Positions 40,310-50,506 of a stretch of 64,000 nt of DNA are shown here, piece by piece. Both the position numbers and the translations under genes were made by a program. The DNA lies in NCBI GenBank assembly GCA_041748175.1, contig JBGTDU010000087.1:6829-70828 (forward strand), written 5' to 3'. Under the pieces are notes generated by a model. That model made no database searches and was not told the origin of the DNA. It was given only the letters and a program-made list of their open reading frames with translations. Position 1 is the first letter of the stretch; every line of letters begins with the position of its first letter. The stretch comes from JAHEJB01 sp041748175. Lineage in GTDB: Bacteria; Bacteroidota; Rhodothermia; Rhodothermales; Rubricoccaceae.

Positions 40310-41973
40310 ACTATTTCACTCTCCACGCCCTGGCCGCCGAATGGAACAGCTGGTTTTCGGGATCCATCCTGGTCGACTGCTGGACGCAGAGCGCCAGCGA
40401 GTTGAGTCTGGCGCTTCAAAACGGAACGGAGGCGAGCACCATCCGAATCCATTGCGATCCGAGGATGGCATTGATGTTTCGTGCGGAGGGGCACGGTCGC
40501 GCGCGAAAAAACACAGCGACAAAGTTCGAGAATTCGCACGGCTTGGTGGTCGAGGAGATCGTAACGGCAGATTGGGACCGGTTTGTTTTCATCAAACTGG
40601 AGGACGGCTCTTCATTCCAGATTCAGCTCTTCGGATCGCGACCGAACGTCTTCTGGATCCACGGCGATGTGGTGCACGAAGCTTTCTTGACAAACGACGT
40701 CTGGGCAGATAAGCCGCCCCCGACCACGCGTCCGGCGCAGCTCGTGGACACCTTCGAGGTTTTCAAGGAACGCTGGCGAACAGATCGAAAAACGCTAGTC
40801 CAATGTGTCTCGGCAGCGATTCCGGTCCTGGATGGGCAATTGGCGGAGGAAGTGGTATTCCGCTCAGAACTCGATCCGAGCGCAAGCCCGATAGAGGCGA
40901 CCGACGGAGATCTGAGGCGATTGTTGAACATCGCTGTGCAATTTCGACTAGAACTGAGGTCGCCTTGCCCTACTGTGTACTGGCGGGGCGTGTTCGTGGA
41001 AACGATCGCGCTCATACCCTTGCAGTCCGTGCCGGAAGAATGGACGCCAGAATCTTTCCGTTCGGTTGACGAAGCGTTGGGCGTCTATGCAAAGCGGAAA
41101 TTGGCCCAGCGCCGGTTTATGGAAACGTTCAAGCCTTTGGAGATGGCGCTTTCCGGGGCACAACGAAAGCTGGCCCGAAGTGCGGCCTCGATGCTGTCCG
41201 AACTCCAAAATCAAAGCCGGGCAGACAGCCACGAAGCGCAGGGCCACCTGCTGATGGCGCTGGCCGCCGATCAACCCGCGGGGCGCGACCAGATCTCTCT
41301 TCCGGACATCCTGAACGACAGTGCCGATATCTCCATCGAACTGGATCCTGCCCTTACGCCTGTCGAAAACGCCCAACGTTTCTATGCCAAGTCCCGCCAG
41401 GCGCGGGAAGCCAGGCGTCACGCAGAAGATCGGTATGGTTCCGTTCAGCTTAGGGCAGTCGAAGTCCAAAGGCTCCTTGACAGGCTTCGTTCGTTGGAGC
41501 GCTTCGCAGACCTAGAGACGTTTCGGACCGCCAACAAGGCGGCCCTCACCCAATTCGCCCGCCCCGAAGCGGTCGGCGATGAGCGTCTCCCGTACCGGCG
41601 ATTTGAAATCCACGGCTGGGAAATTCGCGTCGGCAAGAATGCCAAATCGAATGCGGAGCTGACGACAAAGCAGAGCAGCCCGCACGATCTCTGGCTTCAC
41701 GCCCGAGGTGTTGCGGGGTCGCACGTCGTGATCCGCCGTCCTAACAAAAAAGCCGATATACCAAAGCGCGTCGTCGAGGCCGCCGCCCGAATCGCCGCCT
41801 ACTTCAGCGATGCGAAGTCGCAGCCGCTTGCACCCGTCATCGTCACCGACCGCAAGTACGTACGACCTGTTAAAGGGGGTGCGCCGGGCCTCGTTCGCGT
41901 CGATCGGGAGGAGGTGGTGATGGTCGAGCCTGGTTTGCCGGAGTGGGAAGGGGGAGATAGGGAGAGAGGGTAG
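40306..41973 (+). CDS. NFACT RNA-binding domain protein (RqcH/FbpA-like)
   Basis: The GTG start overlaps the trmH stop by four bases. The 555-aa protein has an N-terminal NFACT-N-like region, a central coiled-coil-prone part (about residues 300-400) and a C-terminal NFACT-R domain with VGKNAKSNAELTTKQSSPHD and DLWLHARGVAGSHVVIR, the RqcH/Rqc2 signature. Such proteins recruit tRNA to stalled 50S ribosomes and add C-terminal alanine tails. The N-terminal half is divergent from classic RqcH. Whether it acts as RqcH or as a Bacteroidota relative is inferred from the C-terminal domain. Confidence 0.82.
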   Translation: MNYFTLHALAAEWNSWFSGSILVDCWTQSASELSLALQNGTEASTIRIHCDPRMALMFRAEGHGRARKNTATKFENSHGLVVEEIVTADWDRFVFIKLEDGSSFQIQLFGSRPNVFWIHGDVVHEAFLTNDVWADKPPPTTRPAQLVDTFEVFKERWRTDRKTLVQCVSAAIPVLDGQLAEEVVFRSELDPSASPIEATDGDLRRLLNIAVQFRLELRSPCPTVYWRGVFVETIALIPLQSVPEEWTPESFRSVDEALGVYAKRKLAQRRFMETFKPLEMALSGAQRKLARSAASMLSELQNQSRADSHEAQGHLLMALAADQPAGRDQISLPDILNDSADISIELDPALTPVENAQRFYAKSRQAREARRHAEDRYGSVQLRAVEVQRLLDRLRSLERFADLETFRTANKAALTQFARPEAVGDERLPYRRFEIHGWEIRVGKNAKSNAELTTKQSSPHDLWLHARGVAGSHVVIRRPNKKADIPKRVVEAAARIAAYFSDAKSQPLAPVIVTDRKYVRPVKGGAPGLVRVDREEVVMVEPGLPEWEGGDRERG

Positions 41974-42130
41974 AGCGTGCTCGCCGAGCGCGCCGCGGGA
42001 TCTAAGAGGTTGAAGGACGGAAAGGACGAACGGGGGAAAGGGAGAGAGGGGGATTGACAAGAGCGTAGCTTTGCGCCTCAATTGAGGGTCTCACCCTCTC
42101 ACCCGCTCACCCGCTCACCCTCTTCTACCC
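41974..42130. other. Intergenic gap upstream of uppP
   Basis: Contains a purine-rich run and, near 42089-42122, a pyrimidine tract made of TCACCCGC/TCACCCTC units. A TTGACA at 42054-42059 may be a -35-like box for uppP, but no good -10 accompanies it. Confidence 0.3.
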
Positions 42131-42979
42131 ATGCAATGGTGGGAAGCCGTCATCCTTGGCCTCGTTCAGGGCCTTGCCGAGTTTCTTCCGATCTCTTCCT
42201 CAGGCCATCTCGTGCTCGGTCAGTATTTGCTCGGTGTAAATGAGACGGCCGTTGGCGATATAACGTTCGAGGTCTTCGTCCATTTCGGCACGACGCTGTC
42301 GATCCTGACGGTTTACCGAAAGCGAATCCTTGGGATCGTGAAAGATCTGTTTGGGGCGCTCGCAGCTCGCGGTTCGATGGGCCAGTCCATTTCAGCTGGC
42401 ACGGTCGATGCAGAACGCGGAGGGAGGGAGGCGTCCGTGCGCATCTCGGTTTATGTGCTCCTCTCGATGATCCCGACAGGAATTTTATACGTCCTGTTAA
42501 AAGACGATCTGGAAGCCGCCTTTGATGATCCTCGTCTAGTCTCCCTGATGCTGATCGTTACTGGCGTGCTCCTCCTCCTGACTCGGCTTCGCCCGAACCC
42601 CTCGGGAGTGCTGTCGCCGCTGAAGGCCGTTCTCGTTGGCATAGCGCAATCGGTTGCATTGATTCCGGGCATCTCACGCTCTGGCTCCACCATTTGTACG
42701 GCTCTCTACTTGAACGTGGACCGGAAAGAGGCCGCCGATTTCTCGTTCATCATGTTGCTCCCCGTAGTCATCGGGGCGACCCTGCTCAAGGCGCTGGACA
42801 TGATGGAGACAGGAATGACGGTCGATATCCTGCCACTGTTTCTTGGGACGCTGATGGCCTATGTCTCTGGCATCTTCGCGATCCGAGCGGTCGTAATTCT
42901 TGTTCAGCGCCACGCCCTGCAATACTTCGCTTTCTACTGTTTCGCGGTCGGCATACTGGGTCTGATCCTGTTTGCTTGA
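42131..42979 (+). CDS. uppP: Undecaprenyl-diphosphatase (UppP/BacA)
   Basis: The 282-aa integral membrane protein starts MQWWEAVILGLVQGLAEFLPISSSGHL, the family signature with catalytic SSSGH, followed by hydrophobic helices and the second signature GISRSGSTICTALYL. It dephosphorylates undecaprenyl diphosphate to recycle the lipid carrier for peptidoglycan and other envelope polymers. Length and helices are normal. Confidence 0.96.
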   Translation: MQWWEAVILGLVQGLAEFLPISSSGHLVLGQYLLGVNETAVGDITFEVFVHFGTTLSILTVYRKRILGIVKDLFGALAARGSMGQSISAGTVDAERGGREASVRISVYVLLSMIPTGILYVLLKDDLEAAFDDPRLVSLMLIVTGVLLLLTRLRPNPSGVLSPLKAVLVGIAQSVALIPGISRSGSTICTALYLNVDRKEAADFSFIMLLPVVIGATLLKALDMMETGMTVDILPLFLGTLMAYVSGIFAIRAVVILVQRHALQYFAFYCFAVGILGLILFA

Positions 42980-43239
42980 GATGTCTCGATTGGATGATTA
43001 CGGCTTAGTGGCAAGGCGCCACATTCTCGGGTAGTCGAAAGCATCGAGTGTGAGGGCTCTCCGGTCTCATATTGAGATATAGGAGGCAGGTCCGTCTGGC
43101 CAGCATGGCAGAGGTAGGCGCTGATAAGTGTTTTGGCCGGTGCGGTGCAGCTTGTGCTTCGCGGCAAGGCAGCTTTACGATGAGCCGGCCGCAGCCTTTG
43201 CCGCCGTTCTCGTCCCACCTTCCCGCCATCCCTTGATTC
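42980..43239. other. Intergenic gap before the NtrC-type regulator
   Basis: No gene, repeat or promoter can be supported. A TGGCA (43009) is followed by GGCGCCACATT but has no matching -12 GC element, so I do not call a sigma-54 promoter. Confidence 0.3.
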
Positions 43240-44772
<1,533 letters not shown>

Positions 44773-44834
44773 GTGTTGCGTAGTGCGTAATGCGTATTCT
44801 GGCTGCTCGACTTACGCAAGACGAACTAGCTCCC

Positions 44835-45656
44835 ATGCGCCTTTCCGAATACGAACGCAACGCCCAGCGCGATATCGAACGGTGGGAACGCGGTTCCGGC
44901 GACAACCTCCTGACCCAGGCTCTGGGTTTCGTCATGCGTCCCGTCGACTGGGCGTTCGATCAGTTCGTCCCGGACTCGGTGGTGGACGCGCTCTCCGATG
45001 GACTCAATGCGGCTCTCGGTACGCTCAACGATGCGTCGGAATGGACCTATGACGCCAGCGATTTGCTCAGAAAGGCGGCGGAGCTTGAAATCGAGGCGGA
45101 AGCCGTAGTGGATTTGCGTGATGCCGATCTGGAGAAGCTCGACAAGCTTTCTCAGTCGATGGTTTCGCAGAACTCGCTGATGGCCGCGCTCTCAGGCGGA
45201 GGGTCCGGCCTCGGCGGTGTTCTGTTCATCGCAGCGGACATCCCGATCCTGTTCACGATCAACTTCCGCCTCATCCAGCAGATTGGCTCGTCCTACGGAT
45301 TCCCGATGAGCGGTCCCGAGTACAAGCCGCTCGTCATGGCCATTTTCAATGTTGCCGCCTCCGGTAGCCGAGATGCCAAGAGCGACGCTCTCCGCGAGCT
45401 GAGTGTAGCCGCAGCGGCGTCGGCGCATGGTTCAGGCTACAAAGGCCGACAGGCGCAGGGCACCTTCCGCGAACAGATCGGCCACATCCCGCGCGAGATC
45501 GCCAAAAACCTGGGTGCCCGAAAACTCGCCCAGATGATCCCCGTGGCAGGCGCTGCCGTCGGGGCAGGTGTCAACTACTGGTTCACCGACCAAACGGCGA
45601 AGGCGTCGTTCATGCTCTTCCGGGCGCTGTATCTGGAAAGGAAGGAGCGAGTGTAA
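44835..45656 (+). CDS. EcsC family protein
   Basis: From ATG 44835 (MRLSEYERNAQRDIERWERG) the 273-aa protein contains long amphipathic helices, a glycine-rich hydrophobic stretch (LMAALSGGGSGLGGVLFIAADIP) and a second one near the end (IPVAGAAVGAGVNYWFTDQT), as in the EcsC family (function unclear; in Bacillus linked to the Ecs ABC transporter). Its last 81 bp (45576-45656) are repeated at 46259-46339 beyond a toxin-antitoxin module. It is only 63 bp downstream of the response regulator. Confidence 0.85.
   Translation: MRLSEYERNAQRDIERWERGSGDNLLTQALGFVMRPVDWAFDQFVPDSVVDALSDGLNAALGTLNDASEWTYDASDLLRKAAELEIEAEAVVDLRDADLEKLDKLSQSMVSQNSLMAALSGGGSGLGGVLFIAADIPILFTINFRLIQQIGSSYGFPMSGPEYKPLVMAIFNVAASGSRDAKSDALRELSVAAAASAHGSGYKGRQAQGTFREQIGHIPREIAKNLGARKLAQMIPVAGAAVGAGVNYWFTDQTAKASFMLFRALYLERKERV
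45576..45656. repeat. 81-bp direct repeat, copy 1 (native end of ecsC)
   Basis: Encodes the last 26 residues of the EcsC protein plus the stop (YWFTDQTAKASFML to ERKERV). It matches 46259-46339 over the whole 81 bp with 72 identities and no indels. Every one of the nine differences is synonymous or affects only the stop codon (TAA versus TAG). Confidence 0.9.
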
Positions 45657-45745
45657 GGGTTATCTGCGACATTACGCTGCTGTTCAGATGGGAAACCGAA
45701 TGGTAGCAAACCTGTTGCTTTCACGTTCATCACGATACAGGAGTC

Positions 45746-45973
45746 ATGACCACCATTCTGAAGAAAGCAATCGGCCGCCTGAAGTCTCTTCCGGAGCACG
45801 ACCAGGAGCTCTACGCCCGCCAATTGCTCAAAGAAATGGACTCCGACGAGCGCTGGGACGAGCTGTTTGATCTCACGACGGACGAGCAGTGGGAAAAGAT
45901 GGTAGCGGAAGCAAAGCAAGACGCCGCCGAGAACGGCACGCTGTCAATTGACGAGCTAAAGGGCGGTCTGTGA
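45746..45973 (+). CDS. Antitoxin, 75 aa
   Basis: The product begins MTTILKKAIGRLKSLPEHDQ and is acidic, ending SIDELKGGL. It is homologous to the 74-aa antitoxin at 16874 (shared TTDEQ and DEL near the end, and a central W). Its stop overlaps the GTG of the toxin by four bases, the usual type II order of antitoxin first. It would bind the toxin and probably repress the operon, though no operator is obvious. The whole pair lies between the two 81-bp repeats. Confidence 0.75.
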   Translation: MTTILKKAIGRLKSLPEHDQELYARQLLKEMDSDERWDELFDLTTDEQWEKMVAEAKQDAAENGTLSIDELKGGL

Positions 45974-46245
45974 CCTCGCGTTTTACGAAGGGGTACGCGA
46001 AAAGCCTATCGCGCCTGCCGGACCACGCAAAGAAGCGGACAGTTAAAGCCGTGGCGTTGCTGGAACAAAACCAGCGGCACCCCGGACTCCATTTCAAAGA
46101 GATATCGAGCAAAGAAGGCGCGTGGTCGATTCGAGTGAGCAAGGACTATCGAATGGTCGGCTACCGGGCCGGAGACTCAGTAACGTGGTTTTGGGTCGGT
46201 AAACACAGTGCCTACGACAAGCTTCTTGCCCGTCTCGGGCCGTAA
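45970..46245 (+). CDS. RelE/ParE-superfamily toxin
   Basis: From GTG 45970 the 91-aa protein starts MTSRFTKGYAKSLSRLPDHAK and has the RelE fold pattern: LHFKEISSKEGAWSIRVSKDYRMVGYR and VTWFWVGKHSAYDKLLARL near the end. Members cut mRNA at the ribosome or inhibit gyrase; which applies cannot be told here. The overlap with the antitoxin gene supports an operon. The truncated copies at 15859 and 17095 match its first 14 residues. Confidence 0.82.
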   Translation: MTSRFTKGYAKSLSRLPDHAKKRTVKAVALLEQNQRHPGLHFKEISSKEGAWSIRVSKDYRMVGYRAGDSVTWFWVGKHSAYDKLLARLGP

Positions 46246-46258
46246 TCATTCAGCGCAA

Positions 46259-46339
46259 TACTGGTTCACCGACCAGACGGCCAAGGCGTCCTTCATGCTT
46301 TTCCGAGCGTTGTATCTGGAAAGGAAGGAGAGGGTGTAG
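46259..46339. repeat. 81-bp direct repeat, copy 2
   Basis: A near-copy of the ecsC 3' end with only synonymous differences from 45576-45656, starting 14 bp after the toxin stop. There is no start codon in frame, so it is a gene end without a gene: either the displaced original 3' end, or one that came in with the module. Confidence 0.9.
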
Positions 46340-46342
46340 TCC

Positions 46343-46867
46343 CTACTCAAACAACCCCGCATACTCCCGATACCCCTCGGCCTCAAGCTCATCAGCCGGG
46401 ATAAACCGCATCGCCGCCGAGTTCATGCAGTAGCGCAATCCAGTCGGCGGCGGGCCGTCTTCGAAGACGTGGCCGAGGTGGGAGTTTGCGCGGGTAGAGC
46501 GAATCTCGCTGCGCGTTATCCCTAACGAGCGGTCCATGTGGTTTTGCAGGTTGTCGGGCTCCAGCGGCTCCCAGAAGCTCGGCCAGCCCGTGCCGGATTC
46601 GTACTTCGTGGTGGAGCTGAACAGCGGTTCGCCTGAGACAACATCCACGTAGATGCCCTCTTCGTGGTTGTCCCAGTAATCGTTGTCGAAGGGGCGCTCG
46701 GTGCCGTCCTCCTGCGTAACGTGGTATTGCAATGGCGTGAGCACGGCTCGTAGCGAATCCAGCCGGGCCGGGTCTGGCTCGGACTGCGCGCGTGACGGCG
46801 CGCCTGAGACGCAACCGGCCAGGGCGATTAGAGCGATCAGAGCGAAGGTGACGAAGGTGGAATTCAT
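46343..46867 (-). CDS. msrB: Lipoprotein peptide-methionine (R)-S-oxide reductase MsrB
   Basis: From ATG 46867 (an ATG 12 bp earlier at 46879 is possible) the 174-aa protein has a lipoprotein signal (TFVTFALIALIALAGC) and the MsrB domain: TPLQYHVTQEDGTERPF, GWPSFWEPL, NSHLGHVFEDGPPPTGLRYCMNSAAMRF with the catalytic Cys in RYCMN. The zinc CxxC pairs of zinc-type MsrB are absent. It reduces methionine-R-sulfoxide in the envelope. It directly follows msrA on the same strand. Confidence 0.92.
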   Translation of the reverse strand: MNSTFVTFALIALIALAGCVSGAPSRAQSEPDPARLDSLRAVLTPLQYHVTQEDGTERPFDNDYWDNHEEGIYVDVVSGEPLFSSTTKYESGTGWPSFWEPLEPDNLQNHMDRSLGITRSEIRSTRANSHLGHVFEDGPPPTGLRYCMNSAAMRFIPADELEAEGYREYAGLFE

Positions 46868-46903
46868 AGGTCTTGCCATGGTTCTTTTAGTGTGGAGTTG
46901 AAC

Positions 46904-47578
46904 TCAGTATCCGGCAACGTGAACGGCGTCCTCTGTTTTCTCATCCCCCCAGATTTCCACGAGCCGCGCATCGCGGCGGCAGCCTCTCCGGTAGGAATAG
47001 TAGCGATCCGGATCCTTCATGTAGAAGTCCTGGTGGTAGTCCTCCGCATGGTAGAAAGGCGCGGCATCCAGGATTACCGTGCCGATGTGGGCATCAAACC
47101 GCTGTTCCACTTCATCGCGCGACGCGTCGGCGGCGGGGCGCTGGTCCGCGGTGGCGAAGATGGCCGACCGATACGAATCGCCTCGGTCGCAGAATTGGCC
47201 GCCGATGTCGAACGGATCGACGTTGCGCCAAAACAGATACAGGAGGTCTTCGTAGCTGAGGACATCGGAATCAAAGACAACTTGAATCACCTCGTAATGC
47301 CCCGTGCCTCCGCGCGTCACGTCGTTGTATGTGGGGTTTTCAACGTGGCCTCCCGCAAATCCTGAAACCACGCTGACGATGCCTTCGCGCCCCTCAAACG
47401 CGGTTTCGGCGCACCAGAAACAGCCCATCGCGAAGACGGCGGTATCGGGATTGGCGACGGGCTCGGTCGATGCAGACTCGGAGGGCTGAGATATTGAGGC
47501 GCTCGATCTGGTGCAACCGAGCGCCGTCAATGTGAGCAGGGTGACAACCGCGAGACAGGAAGAGAGAAGGCGATTCAT
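46904..47578 (-). CDS. msrA: Lipoprotein peptide-methionine (S)-S-oxide reductase MsrA
   Basis: From ATG 47578 the 224-aa protein has a lipoprotein signal (LLSSCLAVVTLLTLTALGC), a linker, and the MsrA domain with the catalytic motif GCFWCAETAFEG, then SVVSGFAGGHVENPTYNDV, THYEVIQV-type GHYEVIQVVFD and HAEDYHQDF. It reduces methionine-S-sulfoxide. Both MsrA and MsrB carry lipoprotein signals, so together they form an envelope repair pair. It is divergent from der. Confidence 0.93.
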   Translation of the reverse strand: MNRLLSSCLAVVTLLTLTALGCTRSSASISQPSESASTEPVANPDTAVFAMGCFWCAETAFEGREGIVSVVSGFAGGHVENPTYNDVTRGGTGHYEVIQVVFDSDVLSYEDLLYLFWRNVDPFDIGGQFCDRGDSYRSAIFATADQRPAADASRDEVEQRFDAHIGTVILDAAPFYHAEDYHQDFYMKDPDRYYSYRRGCRRDARLVEIWGDEKTEDAVHVAGY

Positions 47579-47590
47579 ATACGGAGGCAT

Positions 47591-47779
47591 TGTGAGCGAT
47601 GAAGACGAAACGGAGTCTGCGTCGCCACTGTTTCGTTGATTCGCCCGATTGGCCGTAACGGTTGTATCACAACGAAGTGAACGAACCGCGAAAGCACATC
47701 GCGATTGTTCTCCGAGGATTGCCCGAACGTCGCTCGGATGGCACCTACCTTTAACACGTCACACGTCACACTTAAAAGA
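47591..47779. other. Divergent gap between msrA and der
   Basis: Must contain promoters for the msrA-msrB pair (minus strand) and der (plus strand). No convincing boxes; the repeat CACGTCACACGTCACAC (47756-47770) lies just before the der start. Confidence 0.35.
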
Positions 47780-49084
47780 ATGCCCCTTGTCGCCATCGTC
47801 GGTCGGCCCAATGTGGGCAAGAGCACGCTGTTCAACCGTTTGACTGAGCGGCGGCAGGCCATCGTCCACGACGAGCCCGGGGTCACGCGCGACAGGATCT
47901 ACGGCGAGGTCGAGTGGACGGGCGTTGAGTTCGACATCGTCGATACGGGCGGCTTCGTGCCCCGCTCGGAAGAGCGGTTCGAGGCCGCCATACGTGAACA
48001 GGTCATGCTCACGTTGGAGGAAGCTGACGTCATTCTTTTCGTGGTGGACACCGAGGTCGGCATTACGGATCTCGACCAGGAAGTGGCCGACAGGCTGCGG
48101 AGGGCAAAGCAGCCGGTGTTCGTTGTCGCCAACAAGAGTGACAACACGCCGAGAAAGCTTGAGGCCGCGGAGTTTTACAGCCTCGGTTTCGAGCACGTCT
48201 TCCCACTGAGCGCCATCAACGGAACGGGAACGGGCGATTTTCTCGACGCCGTGGTCGGAGCCCTTCCATCGAAGAAGCGGGACCAGGAAGTGGACGACGC
48301 GCCACGCATCGCATTCATCGGGAGGCCGAATGTTGGCAAATCATCCCTCACCAACCAACTCCTCGGGAACTTGCGGACCATTGTGACAGAGATTCCGGGG
48401 ACGACGCGTGATCCGGTGGACGCCAGAATGGAATACAACGAGCAGGAAATCGTGCTGGTCGACACCGCCGGCCTGCGACGCAAAGCCCGCGTTCGCGAAA
48501 ACATCGAGTTCTATTCGATGCTGCGTACCGAGCGCGCCATCCAACACTGCGATGTGGCGGTGCTTCTTATCGACGCCACGGTTGGCCTTGAAGCGCAAGA
48601 TGCACGCGTCATCGACGAAGCCGAACAAATGAAAAAGGGCCTTGTCATCGCGGTGAACAAGTGGGATCTCATGGACAAGGAAACGAACACTGCCCGTGAT
48701 TTCACCAATCAAATCCACGATCGCCTGGGTTTGCTCGCGTATGTACCGGTCGTTTTCATCTCCGCACTGACTGGCCAGCGCGCGACGAAGGTGTTGGACA
48801 TTGCCCTTGCGGTCCACGCGGAGCGCCTGAAACGAATCGCCACGCCCAGGCTCAACGACGTGATACAGGCTGCGGTCAAGGCCCAGTACCCACCGAGTTA
48901 CCGCGGCCAGTATGTCAAGATAAATTACGCCGCGCAAGTGCGCGATCGGCCGCCGGTGTTCGCCATCTTCTCGAACTACCCGAAGGGCGTAAACGAATCG
49001 TATCGGCGCTATCTGGAAAACCGTATCCGCGATGCGTTCGGGTTCGAGGGAGTCCCACTTACGCTGTCGTTCAAGAAGAAGTGA
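47780..49084 (+). CDS. der: GTPase Der (EngA)
   Basis: From ATG 47780 (MPLVAIVGRPNVGKSTLF) the 434-aa protein has two tandem GTPase domains with G1 motifs GRPNVGKST and, at about residue 177, GRPNVGKSS. Each has DTGGF/DTAGL G3 and NKSD/NKWD G4. A KH-like domain at the C-terminus ends the protein. It is needed for 50S ribosome assembly. The frame is open upstream but the start at 47780 matches homologues. Confidence 0.98.
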   Translation: MPLVAIVGRPNVGKSTLFNRLTERRQAIVHDEPGVTRDRIYGEVEWTGVEFDIVDTGGFVPRSEERFEAAIREQVMLTLEEADVILFVVDTEVGITDLDQEVADRLRRAKQPVFVVANKSDNTPRKLEAAEFYSLGFEHVFPLSAINGTGTGDFLDAVVGALPSKKRDQEVDDAPRIAFIGRPNVGKSSLTNQLLGNLRTIVTEIPGTTRDPVDARMEYNEQEIVLVDTAGLRRKARVRENIEFYSMLRTERAIQHCDVAVLLIDATVGLEAQDARVIDEAEQMKKGLVIAVNKWDLMDKETNTARDFTNQIHDRLGLLAYVPVVFISALTGQRATKVLDIALAVHAERLKRIATPRLNDVIQAAVKAQYPPSYRGQYVKINYAAQVRDRPPVFAIFSNYPKGVNESYRRYLENRIRDAFGFEGVPLTLSFKKK

Positions 49085-49154
49085 GCGATTCCCGGGTGCC
49101 GAGCGGTCGGCCACGCTCCGTATCTTGCCTCACCAGGAGATCTCACTGAACACC

Positions 49155-49775
49155 ATGGCTGGAACATCCATCAATAGCGCAAAGCCGAACGAACGGACGC
49201 TCAATTTTTGGGAGCGCCTTTATTTGCCCGAGATTTTCAAGGGCCTGAAGTACTCGGCGAGCAAGATGAAGCTGCCGACGTACTCCTTCGCGTACCCAGA
49301 GGAGCAATTCTATCCGCCCGATTCGTACCGCGGTCGTCCGGTTTTAGTGGAAGAGGAGGGGCGCCCTCGCTGCGTGGCGTGCGGCCTCTGTGCTCGAAGT
49401 TGCCCGCCATTGGCGATCTCAATGCAGGCGCACGAAGTAAATGACGACATCAAGGAGCGCGAGCCCGAGTGGTTCGAGATCAACATGCTCCGCTGCATCT
49501 ACTGCGGATTCTGCGAAGAAGTCTGCCCGGAAGAGGCCATCGTCATGTCGAAAGAATACGACCTCACGTTCCAGCATCGGGACGAGGCGATCTTTGACAT
49601 GGAGCGATTGATGGTGCCAAAGGAACGGCTCAAGGATCGGCTTGATTTCCTCGAGGCGCGGCGCAACGGCCAGTTCGGTGAAAAGTGGGACCACAAGAAG
49701 TCCAACAACATCCACATGCTTCGAAACCGGTTGGACTACGCCAAGGCACTTTCCTTGGAGGGCGCGGACGCGTAA
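49155..49775 (+). CDS. nuoI: NADH dehydrogenase subunit I (NuoI)
   Basis: From ATG 49155 the 206-aa ferredoxin-like subunit carries two [4Fe-4S] motifs: CVACGLCARSCP and CIYCGFCEEVCPEEAI. They are preceded by LPTYSFAYPEEQFYPP and RGRPVLVEEEGRPR as in Bacteroidota NuoI. It links the peripheral arm of complex I to the membrane arm. It stands alone here, with der upstream and a DinB-like gene downstream, so the nuo operon is not at this locus; the nuoH 3' fragment at 15002 is 34 kb away. Confidence 0.93.
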   Translation: MAGTSINSAKPNERTLNFWERLYLPEIFKGLKYSASKMKLPTYSFAYPEEQFYPPDSYRGRPVLVEEEGRPRCVACGLCARSCPPLAISMQAHEVNDDIKEREPEWFEINMLRCIYCGFCEEVCPEEAIVMSKEYDLTFQHRDEAIFDMERLMVPKERLKDRLDFLEARRNGQFGEKWDHKKSNNIHMLRNRLDYAKALSLEGADA

Positions 49776-49837
49776 GGCCCCGGTCGTTTTCCGTGTAGCA
49801 TCGTGCGCCTTGAAAGAAACAGGCAACACACAATAGA

Positions 49838-50371
49838 ATGGATGTCGACCTTAATCAGTATGCTGCCGCCGTCAGCGATCCTGAAACGCTTCGGATTCGT
49901 CGTGAGGCGCTGATCGACCAGTTGGGATGGCTGTCCGACGAAGCGAGGGCGCTGGAACCGATGCTTTCGGAATTGCCGGCGTGGGCGGTGGATCAGGCTC
50001 CCCTGCCGGGCGATCTCACCGTAAAGCAGACGCTTGCCCACCTGAGCGCTTTGGATGAGGACATCTACCCAAAGTGGATAGAACAGCTCGTTGCAGAAGA
50101 GTCGCCGATCATGCCTGAGGCCAACGTCGAGGAGGATCCCGCCGCTAACGCGCGCGACCTCGTGGAGCTACTGAACGCGGTGCGGGAAAGACGGGATGCT
50201 CTCGTCACGATGATTCAAGCCGTCCCGGAATCCGAATGGACGCGAAAATCCACGCTGGCCAAAGACGAAGTCGACTTGTTCGATCTTGCCCTGCTCGTCG
50301 TTCGCCATGACGCCGACTGCTTGCGAAACCTGGCGTATCGGCTTCATGAAGCCGATTTGGGCGGCGAGTAA
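49838..50371 (+). CDS. DinB-like four-helix protein
   Basis: The 177-aa protein (MDVDLNQYAAAVSDPETLRI) is helical and has the DinB/YfiT-type pattern: a histidine after KQTLAHLSALDEDIYPKW and a second, LLVVRHDADCLRNLAYR. These would be two of the three metal-binding His residues of DinB-like enzymes, which include thiol S-transferases using bacillithiol or mycothiol. No substrate can be named. It is 62 bp after nuoI. Confidence 0.75.
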   Translation: MDVDLNQYAAAVSDPETLRIRREALIDQLGWLSDEARALEPMLSELPAWAVDQAPLPGDLTVKQTLAHLSALDEDIYPKWIEQLVAEESPIMPEANVEEDPAANARDLVELLNAVRERRDALVTMIQAVPESEWTRKSTLAKDEVDLFDLALLVVRHDADCLRNLAYRLHEADLGGE

Positions 50372-50506
50372 AAGCAGACCATTCCCTAACTCAAGCACCG
50401 CCCGTTGGCATTTTGTTGACAGTGTGTGCCAGACGGGTGACACTCATAAGGGCTAGATTGACCGCAGCGGATAATCCGTCATAGACCTCGTCACCACGAT
50501 CCAGGC

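Noticed and set aside
42980..43239. Sigma-54 promoter upstream of the response regulator
   Set aside because: A TGGCA is present, but no GC at the required -12 spacing.
45660..46258. Integrase or transposase carried with the toxin-antitoxin insertion
   Set aside because: Only the antitoxin and toxin frames are present between the two 81-bp repeats.
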